64,000 nt of DNA. Origin: Rotaria sordida (lineage: Eukaryota > Rotifera > Eurotatoria > Philodinida > Philodinidae). Of the stretch, positions 25,902 through 38,900 are shown piece after piece. The number at the start of each line of letters is the position of its first letter. Within the stretch, counting starts at the first letter, position 1. The notes under the pieces were generated by a model. That model was not told the origin of the DNA and did no database searches. It saw nothing but the letters and a program-made list of their open reading frames with translations. Both the position numbers and the translations under genes were made by a program. The stretch is from positions 1-64,000 of the forward strand of contig CAJNOL010000246.1 in NCBI GenBank assembly GCA_905250125.1. Direction: 5' to 3'.

Positions 25902-28560
25902 TTAAACACTATAGTAAATAAGACGTTCCCATTTGTTTGAATTTTGTAAATTTTTTGCATTGCCACATCGATCACCAGTACCTTGTCTAATGATTGATTG
26001 TGATGTCCAACAAAGTCGATAATCGGAATCCAACTCACTAGAATCACATGGTCTAATCATAAATGATAAAGATCCACGTACAAAACCCAAAGTTTGATTA
26101 TTTGCATTATACCATCCAACGCCTCGTTTAGCTTGAGTAATACATTGATAATTGGATGAACATATTAATGTTCTATTTTTTCTTTTTGATTTTTCATTTA
26201 TTCTACATTGTTTTGGTAAACATGGATGAAAAACATCTTCCATTTGTCCAATACCTGCTAGACTAAGTATTTTTTTGTTATTAACAGGACGACAAGCAAC
26301 AAGAAGTTGACTGCCATTGCATGATTTTTTCAATACAGATAAATCAAATGGAACATCATATGTATTACGATAACATTCTTTCCAACCAACAAGAGAACTT
26401 ACAGTCAAGTTGATATGTGTACCTTCTCTTGGTGATAACAAATAGTCAGCTAGAATGAACATAATAAATAGTATGAAACAATGAATATTTCATTAGAATT
26501 TATTTAAGAATATATAGTCTTTAATAGTTTTAATTAGAGATATGCAGGGTAGACTAAGAGTAAGCATGTTTCACGATAGGGTATGGATTATAAAATTTTT
26601 TTCATGAAGGAACATTCTCAAGTGTTCGCATGCTTTTGAGCTAATATGTTGCCTATATAAGTAGGCCTTAGTGAGTTATGAAAAGTCTTCAAATCGTTTG
26701 TGTCCATAGACATTCCCTGCAAAGTTTTGAATTATTCGAGCACATGAAAATAATGGCAAATGCTTTTTGGTGACTATTGAATGGTTGGAGACTGTAAACT
26801 TTTTTTTTGAAAATGAACTTAATGATAACCATATGGAATTGAGCATATACTATTCAGCAGTAGATAAATGCTTATATTTCGTGAGAAAATCTTGGGGTAA
26901 AATTTCAAGAAATTTTCAGATTTATCACCTGCGAACTTCTTAAGATTGTAACGTTGAAAAGTCTAGTATAATCTAGTTATCGTTAAGTTCATTCTCAAAA
27001 AAGATTTACAGATTTTTACCTTTTATTAGGCATCAAAAAGTATTTGCCATTATTTTCAAGTACTCGAGCAATTCAAAAAAGCAAGGAATACCAATGGACA
27101 CAAATCGTTTGATGATTTTTCATAGTTTGTCAAGGCCTACTTATGAGGAAGATATCAGCTCACAAGGATCCAGATACTTGGGAATGTTTTCCATTGCCAG
27201 TCAGGATATAGAGTACGACAAAAGAAGCTTACCCTACATATCTTTATTTTGAGTCTGCATATTACAGGTTTTAGAATGAAAAGTTTCTTTAAAAAGAAAT
27301 CCATTATTCTTTTATGATAACTAGAGTAAACATATTTTGAAATATAAGATTATTTAACATACGTGTTAATCCAAGATCGACAAGCATATGAGTAAAATTT
27401 AATTGTGAACCGATATAAGGAACTTGAAATTCAAGATTATATCGTGGTTTTTCTGGCATACGTTTAATTACTCTCAATTGATCAAGTAAATAAGTAAAAT
27501 ATATTGGATTATAATCAAAAAATACTGCACCATCTTTATCCATAGGTAAATTCTTCTCTATATTATCTTTACTAAACATACGAGCTAATTTTGAATTTGG
27601 TACAACAGTTAAAGTTGAACGTAATGTTGTCATTTTTTGACCACCAATATTTAATTCAATTATATCATCTATTAATTGCACAGGTGTATCAATTTCTTCA
27701 TTATTTTCTGAAGATGATGCAACAGTTGTTTGTTCAGCAATTGTTGCATCCTCAATAAGTGTCATAATGTTTGTATATAGTTCATTTTGCGAAGCTCTGT
27801 CAATGATAACAGTTGTTTTAACAAATAAATGTCGATCAAATAGCACAATCCAAATTACCTAGACATGTTATAATAATTTTAAAAGATTAATCTTTAAGGC
27901 TTCCTCAAAAAAAAAGTCACTCTGTCAGAATGGTCGAAATTAAGATAAATGTATAGGAAGATATCTCATGATTTGATCTTTCATAAACGACAAAAATTTT
28001 TAATCGGTACCTCGGTTTTTTCAAAAATTTATGAAGATTTCTGCCATTCTCTATTCAAAAAATAAGTTATTTTCAGAAAAAATAGAAGATCTTTTTCTTT
28101 TTTTCTCCATTTATAGTTTCTTGAACGCACAATACAAATTAAACTTTTTTTTTTATTATATGTACAGACACTTATATAACTCGACACCCATTTTTAAGAG
28201 TTTTTTGAGTCATTGAACTTTCGATACCTTTTTTTTCCTTAAACAAGTAAGTATTTAAAAAAAAAGGCTCTATATTGCACTGCATCCTGGCATGTTCTTT
28301 CAAACAAAAAAAAAACAAAATTAAATCTCTAGAATGAATCTGGACAGAGAAATTTGGTTTACCAAATGAGCTATTTTTGACTCTTGTTTGGTCAATATCT
28401 TCCTCAAACGTCATGATATGAGGCTGAGAATTTTACAATATTTTATCCACTCCAGCTCTAACATATCCTAAAAATTTCATGCCATTTGAACGTTCCTAAG
28501 CTAAGATAGATTTTTGAGGAAGCTTTAAAGAATACATACAAGTAACATTGAAAACATCAT
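25902..28560 (-). CDS. Signal-peptide/BTB(T1)/bacterial-type C-terminal domain protein, paralogue B
   Basis: Three exons (28540-28560, 27363-27858, 25902-26449) give 354 residues. It has the same layout as paralogue A: a hydrophobic N-terminus (MMFSMLLVIWIVLFDRHLF), an acidic Ser/Thr linker, a BTB/T1 domain (IIELNIGGQKMTTLRSTL, KLARMFSKDN, FFDYNPIYFTYLLDQLR), then the C-terminal domain (GWKECYRNTYDVPFDL, LLVACRPVNNKKILSLAGIG, RGVGWYNANNQTLGFVRG, YRLCWTSQS, GTGDRCGNAKNLQNSNKW, ERLIYYS). Here that domain sits in one uninterrupted exon, whereas paralogue A splits it with a 1.9-kb intron. Exon 1 and exon 2 junctions and phases match paralogue A, supporting tandem duplication. Six or more Cys residues in the C-terminal domain would fit a secretory location. 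Function unknown. Confidence 0.75.
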
Positions 28561-29784
28561 TGATAATATCTAATTGAAGAATAACTTATGAATGAATGTT
28601 AAAGTCAAAATGTAATTATATATAACTTTTATCACACGTATTGATTATTCTCTTTTCCAGGAGAATATATATAGACAAATGAGTCATACATCTTAATGCT
28701 AAAACAAACTTAGAAACGAGAGAAAATTATGAGAAAATGCCTTTTTTCTCTCCGTCTTCTATTCCACGATATTGATAATCGTTTATTTGTTTATGTGTTA
28801 AGCAGAATATTTATATGATTTTTTTTTTGTATACTGTAATAGACCTTGATTAGGTCTTGTAAGATAGAAAATATCAAATATGTTTGAATATAATTATGTA
28901 TTTAATAACTTATTCTATTTTAATAAGATTTAGCATGTTGAAAACATATGGAATCCAAGAGTTTTTCATTCATCAATCAATTATGATAATTATTTCAATC
29001 TATGAGATACAAAAAAAAGTATGGTCTACACTTGTCCTTGTATGTATCAGTGGTTTCAAAAAATATATCTAATTTAAACGTAAATACATTATCCGCATGA
29101 TGATTCGACAATGATATCAATACATCTCTGCTTATTTGCCATTGTTTCACATCATTGATGCTCATGGCCTTTTTTGATTATCATTATTATTCAATGACAA
29201 GATATATATTTATATATATATCAGGTTCATGCACGTGTTTTCTCTCTGGTGATATCCTTATTGAAAAAGGTCAAATATTTGTGTGATCTTTTAGCTAAGC
29301 ATAGAATGAAATAGTATGATCTAGCGGTATTAAAATTTATTTATTAAGGCAAAATAATTATTGATTATGATTTGAGAATATGATTTTTGTTCAGAAAATA
29401 ATTATTGAATTAGAGATATAGCATATCTAATAGAAGAATGTGTCTATGTTATTATAATCGATGTTATATGTTGATATACAATAACTTTTGGCTATTGTTA
29501 TAGTACAATATAGTAAAGATTCTATTTCTTTAAATCAAAACGAAGTATCCAAATCAATAATTTATATCGTCATATAACAGAAAAAGAATAAATAATATAT
29601 TAATCCATAGATAATTTAGCAAAACAAAAACGATTAGCATAGCTATTAGCTTCTTATATTTGCAAGTGGTATGAAAGAATCGTCTAAAATTGTACTTGAA
29701 GCATATCGTATATCTATATACATGATTACAAAGAGATGATACATGTAACTATCGACAATATAGATGAGTCGTTATTTTCATGTG

Positions 29785-29815
<31 letters not shown>

Positions 29816-30224
29816 CGAAGTTAAGGTTCTTCCATCCAACTTACTATTTAAGCAATCTACCTATCTTAGATGAATTTTTATCGCTTGACATTATGAATTT
29901 CACAAGTGGCTAACAAATCACAACAAAATTTTGCTCAAATAAGTAATGTTTTTCTATCAATTCTGCGGTACACCAAAGATTAGTCAAGATTTGCATATGT
30001 CCTCTCAATGTATACCATTTCAATAGTGATAATTAGGCGTAAAGTAATATGCATATATAACGTTATGTTGATTATCATTAGTAATTTAGGAACGAACAAC
30101 AGCAAGGTCATCAATATTTACGCTTAATTTACTGATACGTAGAAGTGGAATAGAATGACAAGTAAAAAAAGGTCAAAACTTTTTGTAAGGTCTCTCTCCT
30201 AAAAAAAAATTGCGTCAGAAAAAA

Positions 30225-30324
30225 NNNNNNNNNNNNNNNNNNNNNNNNNNNNNNNNNNNNNNNNNNNNNNNNNNNNNNNNNNNNNNNNNNNNNNNNNNNN
30301 NNNNNNNNNNNNNNNNNNNNNNNN
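30225..30324. other. Assembly gap (100 N)
   Basis: Exactly 100 Ns, a conventional placeholder of unknown true length. It is flanked by transposon-like sequence on the right, which may explain the failed assembly. Confidence 0.99.
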
Positions 30325-30370
30325 AATGATACCAGTTCAAGGGGGGCGGTTACTTTTGTCCAGGAGTGTA
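30325..30370. mobile_element. Terminus of a Tc1-type DNA transposon beside the gap
   Basis: Ends in CGGTTACTTTTGTCCAGGAG followed by TGTA. The reverse complement (TACACTCCTGGACAAAAGTA) is the kind of sequence found at the outer end of Tc1-like inverted repeats. The body of the element is presumably in the gap or truncated. Confidence 0.6.
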
Positions 30371-30553
30371 TTTTATTCATAAATTTAAATAAATGTCTGT
30401 TTAACAGTTTGTTTATTTTATAATAATAAATCATTGAAGAAAAAAAATTGATTTCATTAGATTGAAAATTAATTTTAAAAATATTCATTAAATAATAATT
30501 ATGAAACCGATCGTTTTTTTTCGTAAAAATTTCTAGTTTTCGTTAAAATGTTG

Positions 30554-31246
30554 TTATCGTCGTGAATGTCGTCGTGTAAATAATCTTGGAATAGTTAATG
30601 AATAATTTTCAGATATTTTTACACTATCAACATTCTTTTCCCATTCTTCAAGTGTTTGACGATCTACTAATGAATGATGTTTAACATATAATCTACGATC
30701 GGATGAAGATTTATTACGACTTAACGAGAAATATTTCGAATCAGGATCTTTATGACCCTGTGAAAATTGAATTCTTTCATTATCATCTTGATTATCTTTA
30801 TCGATCATTTCTAATCGTCGCTGAATATTACGTATACGAAATGGTTCTTTATGAATAATTTTATTATTCATATCGTCTGATGTACCAAAATAAATATCCC
30901 ATAATTTATCACGATTTTCTTTATCAACTAATTCTTCTAAAGAAATATTTTTTTTGTTTAATTTGTTTAATTAATATATCTTGTTTTTTTTTTCTTTCCT
31001 ACCTAATATTATTTTTCTATCTCTTTTTTCACGAAAACTTCTATTAAATAATTTAGTCGAATGTTTTGATGAATTTTCAATAACAACAGAAGATGATATT
31101 GTTTGCATTCTCAATAAACATACAACACCTAATGAATACCAAACAAGAACACCAACAATAAATATAATAGCACCAGAAGTATCATATGTATCTGTTAATT
31201 TCATTTGTATATTTTCTTGTAAGGATATTAACGTCGTATTATTCAT
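30554..31246 (-). CDS. Small single-pass membrane protein, unrecognised
   Basis: Two exons (31003-31246 and 30554-30936, phase 1 junction) give 208 residues. The N-terminal ~25 residues carry NNT and an acidic stretch, followed by one hydrophobic segment (AIIFIVGVLVWYSLGVVCLL, about residues 26-45). The long hydrophilic tail is rich in Lys, Arg, Asp and Ser, with KENRDKLWDIYFG and a basic end (RLFTRRHSRR). The size and the single membrane span near the N-terminus recall KCNE-type potassium-channel beta subunits, but I cannot see a clear KCNE signature, so this is only a suggestion. The positive charge after the membrane segment suggests an outside N-terminus. The gap lies 229 bp beyond its stop codon. 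Confidence 0.65.
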
Positions 31247-32940
31247 GATTATTCTATTTGACTAAGTTGGAATAAAATGAGACGACGAATAAATTCAGAT
31301 TATTGCAAAAAAGAAAAAAAAAAAGGCATCATATTTTTGTATGGCAATAAGTATTTATAAGAAATTTAGTGATGCATACAAAACAAGTGCTAGTATGTGC
31401 ATATTTACTTTACGATACAATTATATACGTATGCAAATAAGGATTGTTAATATCGTCATGATTTCGTCGTGTTTTTTTTTTTGTTTTTAACCTTTTACCT
31501 CTGTCGAGACGTTTTTGACCCGTACATAGAAACTATGTATTTGGATTAATAAAGTATCGAATCGAGATGATGTAAAGCCTTTAATAAGCTACCAGTTCGA
31601 GAGAAAATTTAACTTCTTTTTATTAATTTTTAGCTTAGATTTATAAGTTCGAAAACGATATTTTTTTCCAACAAAGTAAAAAAATCTGTTTTTTTTCCTT
31701 TTATTTACTTACGTAAGCTGATTATTCTGATATTTGTAAGATTGGCAAATATTATTACACGTATAATCTATTTGCAGAACAATTTTTAAAAACTTCTTGA
31801 TCACAGATGTAAAAAAAAGCATCCTTTATGACAACTTAGCTCATTTTTTATTCATTTCTCGTGAATAATATAAGAAATGGTTTCTTTCTAACACTATTCT
31901 GTTTTCGATATAAATTTTTCATAGTGACCAGCGAACTACCAAAACTTTAACTCATCGTTTGAACTCATATTGGATTCACAAGGAGATTTCAATAAAATTA
32001 GAAATACCTTAAAAGTTGTTCGTGCCTCTGGGCACCATTTATGACTATTTTACTGAATTTCTGTCTATTTTTAGGTATTTACTGGAAAATTAAATAATAA
32101 AATTTCGACCTGAATTTCAGATTGAAATTCTGTTATTTTATTTTTCAGTAAGTATATAAAAATAGTTCGAAAACTCGGTGAAACGATCATAATTCAACTC
32201 TAGAGATCCATGAGCACGAATATTTTTAAGCTTATTCTAGTCTTATCGAAGCCTCCTTGCAGGTTTAATATGAATTCAAACGGTAGATTACAGTTTCCAT
32301 CTTCCAACAATTATCATATTGATTCAATCAAATATCGTTATCATAATAAGAAAACTAATAATGAAATAAAAAGTTGTTTGTTTGTTTTCTTTCATTTCAA
32401 ACAAGCACATCAATGTTGATCAAACATAAACAAGAAAAAAAAAAGAAAGTACATTGATCAATAAGGACAAAAAGAAAAGAGAAAGAGAGAGCGAACAGAG
32501 TAAAGGTTTTCCTTTTCCCAATCATATTTAGTACAAAAACGACAAGACAAAAAAAAAAAAGAGAGACAAAGAACGAGATGTCTATGTGTATAGGAAAAGT
32601 AAAAATTAGCAAATTTAGACATTTTGTTTTGAATTCATTTCATTTGCTATTATGTATGAGTATTTGGGTTTACATATGTGAAATTAAACCACACAACATT
32701 AGGTGCATAGTGAAGTACAAACGGACATTAGAAAAAAAAAAATGAACAAAACAAGAGAGAGAAAGAAACAAAAAAGAGGATAAGATAATCTACTTTTGAT
32801 TGTGTTAATTTTTATTTGTTTTTTTGTTTTTTTGTTTTTTTACTTTGAACATCATAGAAGAACCCTAAGTTCATTAATGAGGTAAACGGAGAGAGAAAGA
32901 AAAATAAAAAAAAAATTGATAGAAAATAGATTAAGAGTTA
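31247..32940. other. Intergenic region between the small membrane protein and alpha-actinin 3' end
   Basis: AT-rich 5' flank of the membrane-protein gene and 3' flank of alpha-actinin, both on the minus strand. Contains a dispersed repeat (about 32040-32310). No gene is supported. Confidence 0.6.
32040..32310 (+). repeat. Dispersed non-coding repeat, family R2, copy 2
   Basis: Second copy of the repeat at 10060-10485, same orientation. TTTACTGGAAAAT, a TTATCGA..CCT block and TTACAGTT are shared in the same order, with substitutions and small indels between. No coding capacity is recognised. Confidence 0.6.
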
Positions 32941-35900
32941 TTAAAGGTCCGATTCTCCATAAAGTGCAGATGAAAATGTTTTATAATCATATGCACCAGC
33001 TACACTATCAACACCTGCATAAGATTTCATTCTTCGCATACACCATTCAGCTTGATCAGGTGGTAATTCTCGTTGAAGTATTTCTGCTGTAATATAAGGC
33101 TAAGAAGAAAACAAAAACAAAAAAGAAATTTTTTTTTTGTTTTGTTGATTAATCAAATATTACTTTATCTCCAGATAATGTTTTAAATGCAAGTGTTAAT
33201 TGATCAACACTATCTTCTTCCGAACATTCACGTGTCATAAAATCAAGAAATAATTCAAATGTAACAAAACCTGTTTGTGTTGGATCAACATTTGCCATTA
33301 TACGTTGAAAATCAACATCACCTTGTCGATCTTCACGAATATTATAACCACATGCTATTAAACATGAACGAAATTCTTTTGGATCAAGTCGTCCTATTAT
33401 TACATAAAAAAAAAAACAAAATGATTAGAAGAGAAGTTTAAATAATTTAATTAAGAAAAAAAAAAACATACGAGAACGACTCTTATCAAAATGTGCAAAA
33501 GCTGCACGAAAATCATTCATTTGTTCTTCACTAATGCCTTTCTTTTCTAATGTATATATTTGATTTTTAATTTCAGCTATTTGTCTTGTTAATTGTGTAT
33601 TTAATTGTTCCCATGCAACACGTATAACTTCCATTGTATATGGTGTATGACGATTTTCAAAAATCATACATTCTTGAATTTGTTGATTATATTTTTCAAG
33701 TTCATCTATATGTGGACGATATTGAACAACATTTGTTTCCATTGTTTCAAGTTTTTTTTGATGTTGTTCTAATGTACCAACAACTTGTATTGTTAATTGT
33801 TGAAGATGTTCATGTTGACGTTCAATCCATGGACCAACAACATTTGCTTTTTGAGCAAATTGAAGACGAAAACGTTCATTTTGTTGTTGTTTTAAATATT
33901 CTGTTTGTAAATCTTGATCACGTTGAGGAACAAGAGTTTGAACTTCATTCCATTTAGTTGTAATTTCCTGAAATAAAAGAATATTTATCGATTTATTAAT
34001 TAAAATAAACTACGGAATAAATTTTTTTCGTTAGAAGAAATAGCTTCAATAATCATAAGTGACTTGATAGATTTAAAAAAAAAGACGACATTATTTTCAA
34101 TCACAATTTTAATAGCAACATGAATCTATCCCATTAGATTAGAATTCGTCGTAGAATCAACTGATTAGGTCAGGATTAGAGATGTGTGGGACAAAATGTT
34201 TTTGATTCCAATCGTACATATCTCTAAGCAGGGTGTTAAGACCTTTCCCTGCTTCAAAATCAATTTTTGATGCAATGCACAGGATTTCCATGAAATGTTC
34301 TGAAGATGTTCGACTAGTGAAAATGCACCAGTAACAAAAACCTTATGATTCAGGATATTTCCAAAGACCATAGTGTAAAATACAGTTATCATATGTGCGA
34401 AAGTTTTTTTCAATACGGTTCAAGCTACAATTAGCGGGTTATTTTCATTTGAAGGAAAATGCTTTATCGCTTCGGATCACGGAAAAGATTTTTCTTAATT
34501 TTTATCTGATTTGTTTTTTGTGAACTCAAAATCGTAGGCGATGTTTTCTAGAAAACCTATGATTGCTTTGATATTGAGATTCGAATATAAAATCGTTTTA
34601 TCTCATCTGAAAGGAAATGCATCTATCTATCCAATAAAAAAAAACACCCAGTTAATGAGAACGAACATTATCAAAAAAAAATTTGTTTAAAATTCGATTT
34701 ATACAAAACTATTTCGGTGGACTTTTCAATATGAACGTCAAATATGATTATATTATGTACCAATTAATAGTTCATCTAAAGTTTTTATCAAATGGCCTTC
34801 TACCTATACGTTGGAGTATCACAGCGAACGATAATTGCCATTGGGAGTAGAATTTTCCTATGGATTTAGGTTTAGCCTTTCCACTGAAGAAACCTTTTAA
34901 AATTCGAATTCATTTTTATGAATTTTTAAACTAGATACCTTAGGGATAATGCTTATATGTTTATCTCAAAAGAAGTGTTTTTTTTTAGAAAAATCGATTT
35001 TTTTAGATACGAAAGGCTTTAATTCAATGCTACAATTTTTGTATGCTTCTTCAATCTATTCAATATCGGACAACGGTGCTAAAAACTGCCAAAATAAAAA
35101 AAAAACCCACTTTGATCTACATTAGACCCTGTCAGATTGCTCTGGGTTCAAAAATTTTGGATCCAATGAGTTCTAGTCATCTGAAAAACGTATAGTGTGA
35201 GCTAGTCATGGAATGAAAAAACTCGGTAAAAGGTATCACATATCTTCTGAGCGACTATCGAATTCCGATTAGAAAATTTCATTTGGAGTATCAATGTACG
35301 TTTTGACGGAGTCTGGGTCCGAAAATTTTGGACCTAATAGGCTCTAGTCTACATCCACTTCGTATGTAAATATACATCAGAAGTTGATGATTTCTCTTTC
35401 CTTTTTTTAAAACTTAGAACAATGTCAGAAATACACAATCATTCTATAACTTACATCAGGTTGAATATTTGTATATGGATTAGGTGTTAATTCGAGACCA
35501 TGATCAAGACATGTTTGTCTTGCATCATTAACAAGACGTATTATATTTTTATATTCAGCACCAGCTTCACCTAATGTTGCTTTAAATTGATTATGAGCTT
35601 CCATTAATCCTTAAAAAAGAAAAAGAATTTTTATTAATTACTTAAATCATCAATATTCTTTTTGTATTTCTTCATCTCATTTACCACAAATTTCATCAAG
35701 TGTATGTATAAAAAACATATCAACTAAATCTTCTCGAGCACCATCAAGCCAATTTAAATATGGTGCAGCTTTTTTTGCATATTCCAAAAATAAACTATCA
35801 ATACGTTCAACAATTCTTTCAGCTTCAGTTAATGCTACACGTCGTTTATGTGTTAAATCTCCTAATACATCCCATTCATTACAAATTTTTTGACATCGTT

Positions 35901-38900
35901 GATTAACTGAAGTTATTTGATCATAACCAAGAACATTTAATTCTTGTGCTATAGCAGCTATTTGTTCAACACGATCTTGATGTGCAGCTAGATCACTTTC
36001 AAATGCTAAATGTTTACGTGATAATGCACGTAAATCATTCAATGAACATTTTTTAAAGTCACTCGATTGTAATAAATCAGTTTTTCCTTGAGACCATTCT
36101 TCATGTATGTCACATTTATGTTGAAATTTTTTAGCCAAATGATCAAGACGTTCAAGTCTATAATATTAAATTTTGAAAACAAAAAAACATGAAGATTATA
36201 TGAAAAGATAAGATTCATACCGACGTAATTCACGTAATAACCAATCTTCAAAGCCTTTTTCTGCTAATTCAAGACCTTTCCAAGCATCAACAATATTCTA
36301 AAAAAATTAATTTATGATTTCAACAAATACTAAAGAGCTCCGTCGGATTTTGTGGCTTATCCTGAATCAGAATGCCATAATAGGATCGATACACTAGTTA
36401 TAATGCTCGGAGTATATTATATGGTACTCATACATATTATGGTTCCTAAGATGTTACAAAGTTATGTAAATTTTGTTTTTTAAACTCAATTCGATACAGT
36501 TATAGGTGTTCTTCAATTTTCTATAACCAATAATTTTCATCGTTGCTTTCTTCATACTTAAAAATGGTTCCTTTTCTTAGGTCTATGTTATTTCTTGACT
36601 ACATGATATTTCTGTGTATTCAACTCTCTGTCATAGAACAAGTGAGTACTGACGTAAAACTTTGTCGAAAATTTCACACCGTTGAGCTCTGTATGTTTTA
36701 CAGACAGTATCTTTCAGAATAACACCGAGTCATTGTCAACTTGTAAGATTGTCCTCTAAAATAGTCTGTATTCTTATATGTGAAGACCCGTGTATTGACG
36801 ATAGTTTAGGAATACTCAACGGTTCTATTTAATATTTTGATGTATCAATAATCAGTACAGCATACCTGTCGAACTGATATTAATACTTTCTTCGTACACG
36901 GAAAAAATTTTTTGGCCTGCAGATCCTTGGAAAGGATACAGGAATATGGAAAGATTTATGTTTGAAATGAGCATGAGATTTTATAGACTCTAGTAGAGTT
37001 TCATGCAAAAATCAAACCCAGATGCTCTGGATAAAAATTTGAAAAGCAATAAAACTAATAGATCTCTGTCTTGCAACCATATTCTTGTACCCTACCCCAG
37101 GGAGTCGAAGATCAAAAACATTTTTTTCGTTTATAAAAAAAGTTATTTATATCAGCTTGTCAAGGATGCTATGCTGACTGTTGGTACAATAACATTTTTC
37201 ATAGGATCGTTGAATACTGTTTAACTACCGCCAATATACCAGCTCTTTCATATAGGAAAACAGACTATTCTAGCGAACAATCTTGCCAGTTGACAATGAG
37301 TCCTTACTGTTCTGAAAGATGTTATGTATGAAACATATAGAGCTCGACAATGTGCAATTGTTGACAAAGTTTTCTATTGGTACTCGCTTGTTCTGTGATA
37401 GAGAGTTGAATATATAGAAATATCATGTAGTCAAGAAATAATATAGACCTAAGAGACTAACTTTAGATATGAGAAAAGCAACGATGAACACTATTGATTA
37501 TAAAGACCTTAATGTGTATGAGTAACCTATAATATCACCTAAGAATTATAACCAGTGTATCGATCTTTAGCACGTCAAAATTTTCATAAGACTTGATTTT
37601 TTATACATCATTCGATACGTGGAAATTTGCTCTATAAAATCACACATATGACATCGTATTTCACGATAAACCATCAAAGTCGATAAGATTCTTTTGATTA
37701 TTAATCTTACAGCAATTAATTTTCCTTCAGTTGGTGTAAATGCAGGTCGATTTGATAAACGAAGACGTGTTTGAAGTGTATTAAAATCTATTTCAAGTTT
37801 AGCTTTTTGCGATAATTTTGGTGGTTTTTGTGAACGACAATAATCTCGAAAATCGCCTAATTTAGCTTGTGTACCACTAAGTGTATTATCAGTAGCACGA
37901 TTTTCTAACCATGGACGTTTTTGTTTAATCCATTCAAGTAAATCTGATGCTAATCGTTCATATTCAGCCATCATTTGTTCATTTTCTTGATTAATACTCA
38001 ATACTTTACATATTCGACTGGCTGCTTGTTCAGCCTATTTATGATAGAAAAAAAAATTTAGTTTTTTTTTTATTATTAAAGTAAATTCAATTAAAAACAA
38101 CAAAACTTTAATTCATGCATAATTATAATAACCTTTTGTGTTGTAGAAAAAGCATGATAATATGATGATACATATGTCATAACAACTTTTTCATCAGCTT
38201 TTATGCTATTATTGATTTCTACAAAATACAATACACATCAAAATTCATGCAGAAAATCGATTATAAGTATTATTATTTTTTTTTTATCGGAATGGGTAAG
38301 ACAGACAAAAAATTCATGCTCACTTCAAATGAAATATTCTTTTAAAAACCTTATAAACCCCAGCAAATGCATGATAATAGGCGCTGACATAAGTCATAAC
38401 AGATTTTTCATCTGGTCTGACAGTATTGACCATATCTATTTAGTTATGGTTGATTTTTTGAAAATAAATATTCAAGACATTATTATACTTACCTTCAGCA
38501 TCAAGCATTTTTGGAATATCCAAATGTTTTTCAGCAATATCAAATGCAAGATTAAGATTTGTTAATGGATCATCCTAAAAGAAAAATTCTATTTATTTAT
38601 CAAAGAATATTAGTTAATTATTATATAGATATTGTTGTTGTTGTTGTTATTGTCTAAGAGATTTTTAAATGATATTAACAATTAATTTTATAGTTTAATT
38701 TATATATTTAAAAGCTTATTAAATCACTGATTGTTTTCATGTTTTCAGTTTTAGTATTTCTTGATTGTTTATGTTTTTTTTTTTTTGATCTTTGAATTAT
38801 TTGAAGGACATAATATGTCCTTGCACTAATGGAAGAATTATTCGAGATCTATATATAGATCAAGCATCTGGTATATGTTTTAATATTCTGATGCCTAGAT

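Larger units (their letters stand above)
28561..30553. other. Gene-free AT-rich region with assembly gap
   Basis: Holds a (TA)n run at about 29789-29813 and a 100-N assembly gap. A Tc1-type terminus follows the gap. No gene is supported, although a gene fragment could be hidden by the gap. Confidence 0.6.

Noticed and set aside
33634-33957. 107-codon plus-strand frame
   Set aside because: Antisense shadow of an alpha-actinin spectrin-repeat exon.
34165-34413. 82-codon minus-strand frame in an alpha-actinin intron
   Set aside because: No domain resemblance and not needed for the actinin reading frame. Intronic repeat-like sequence.
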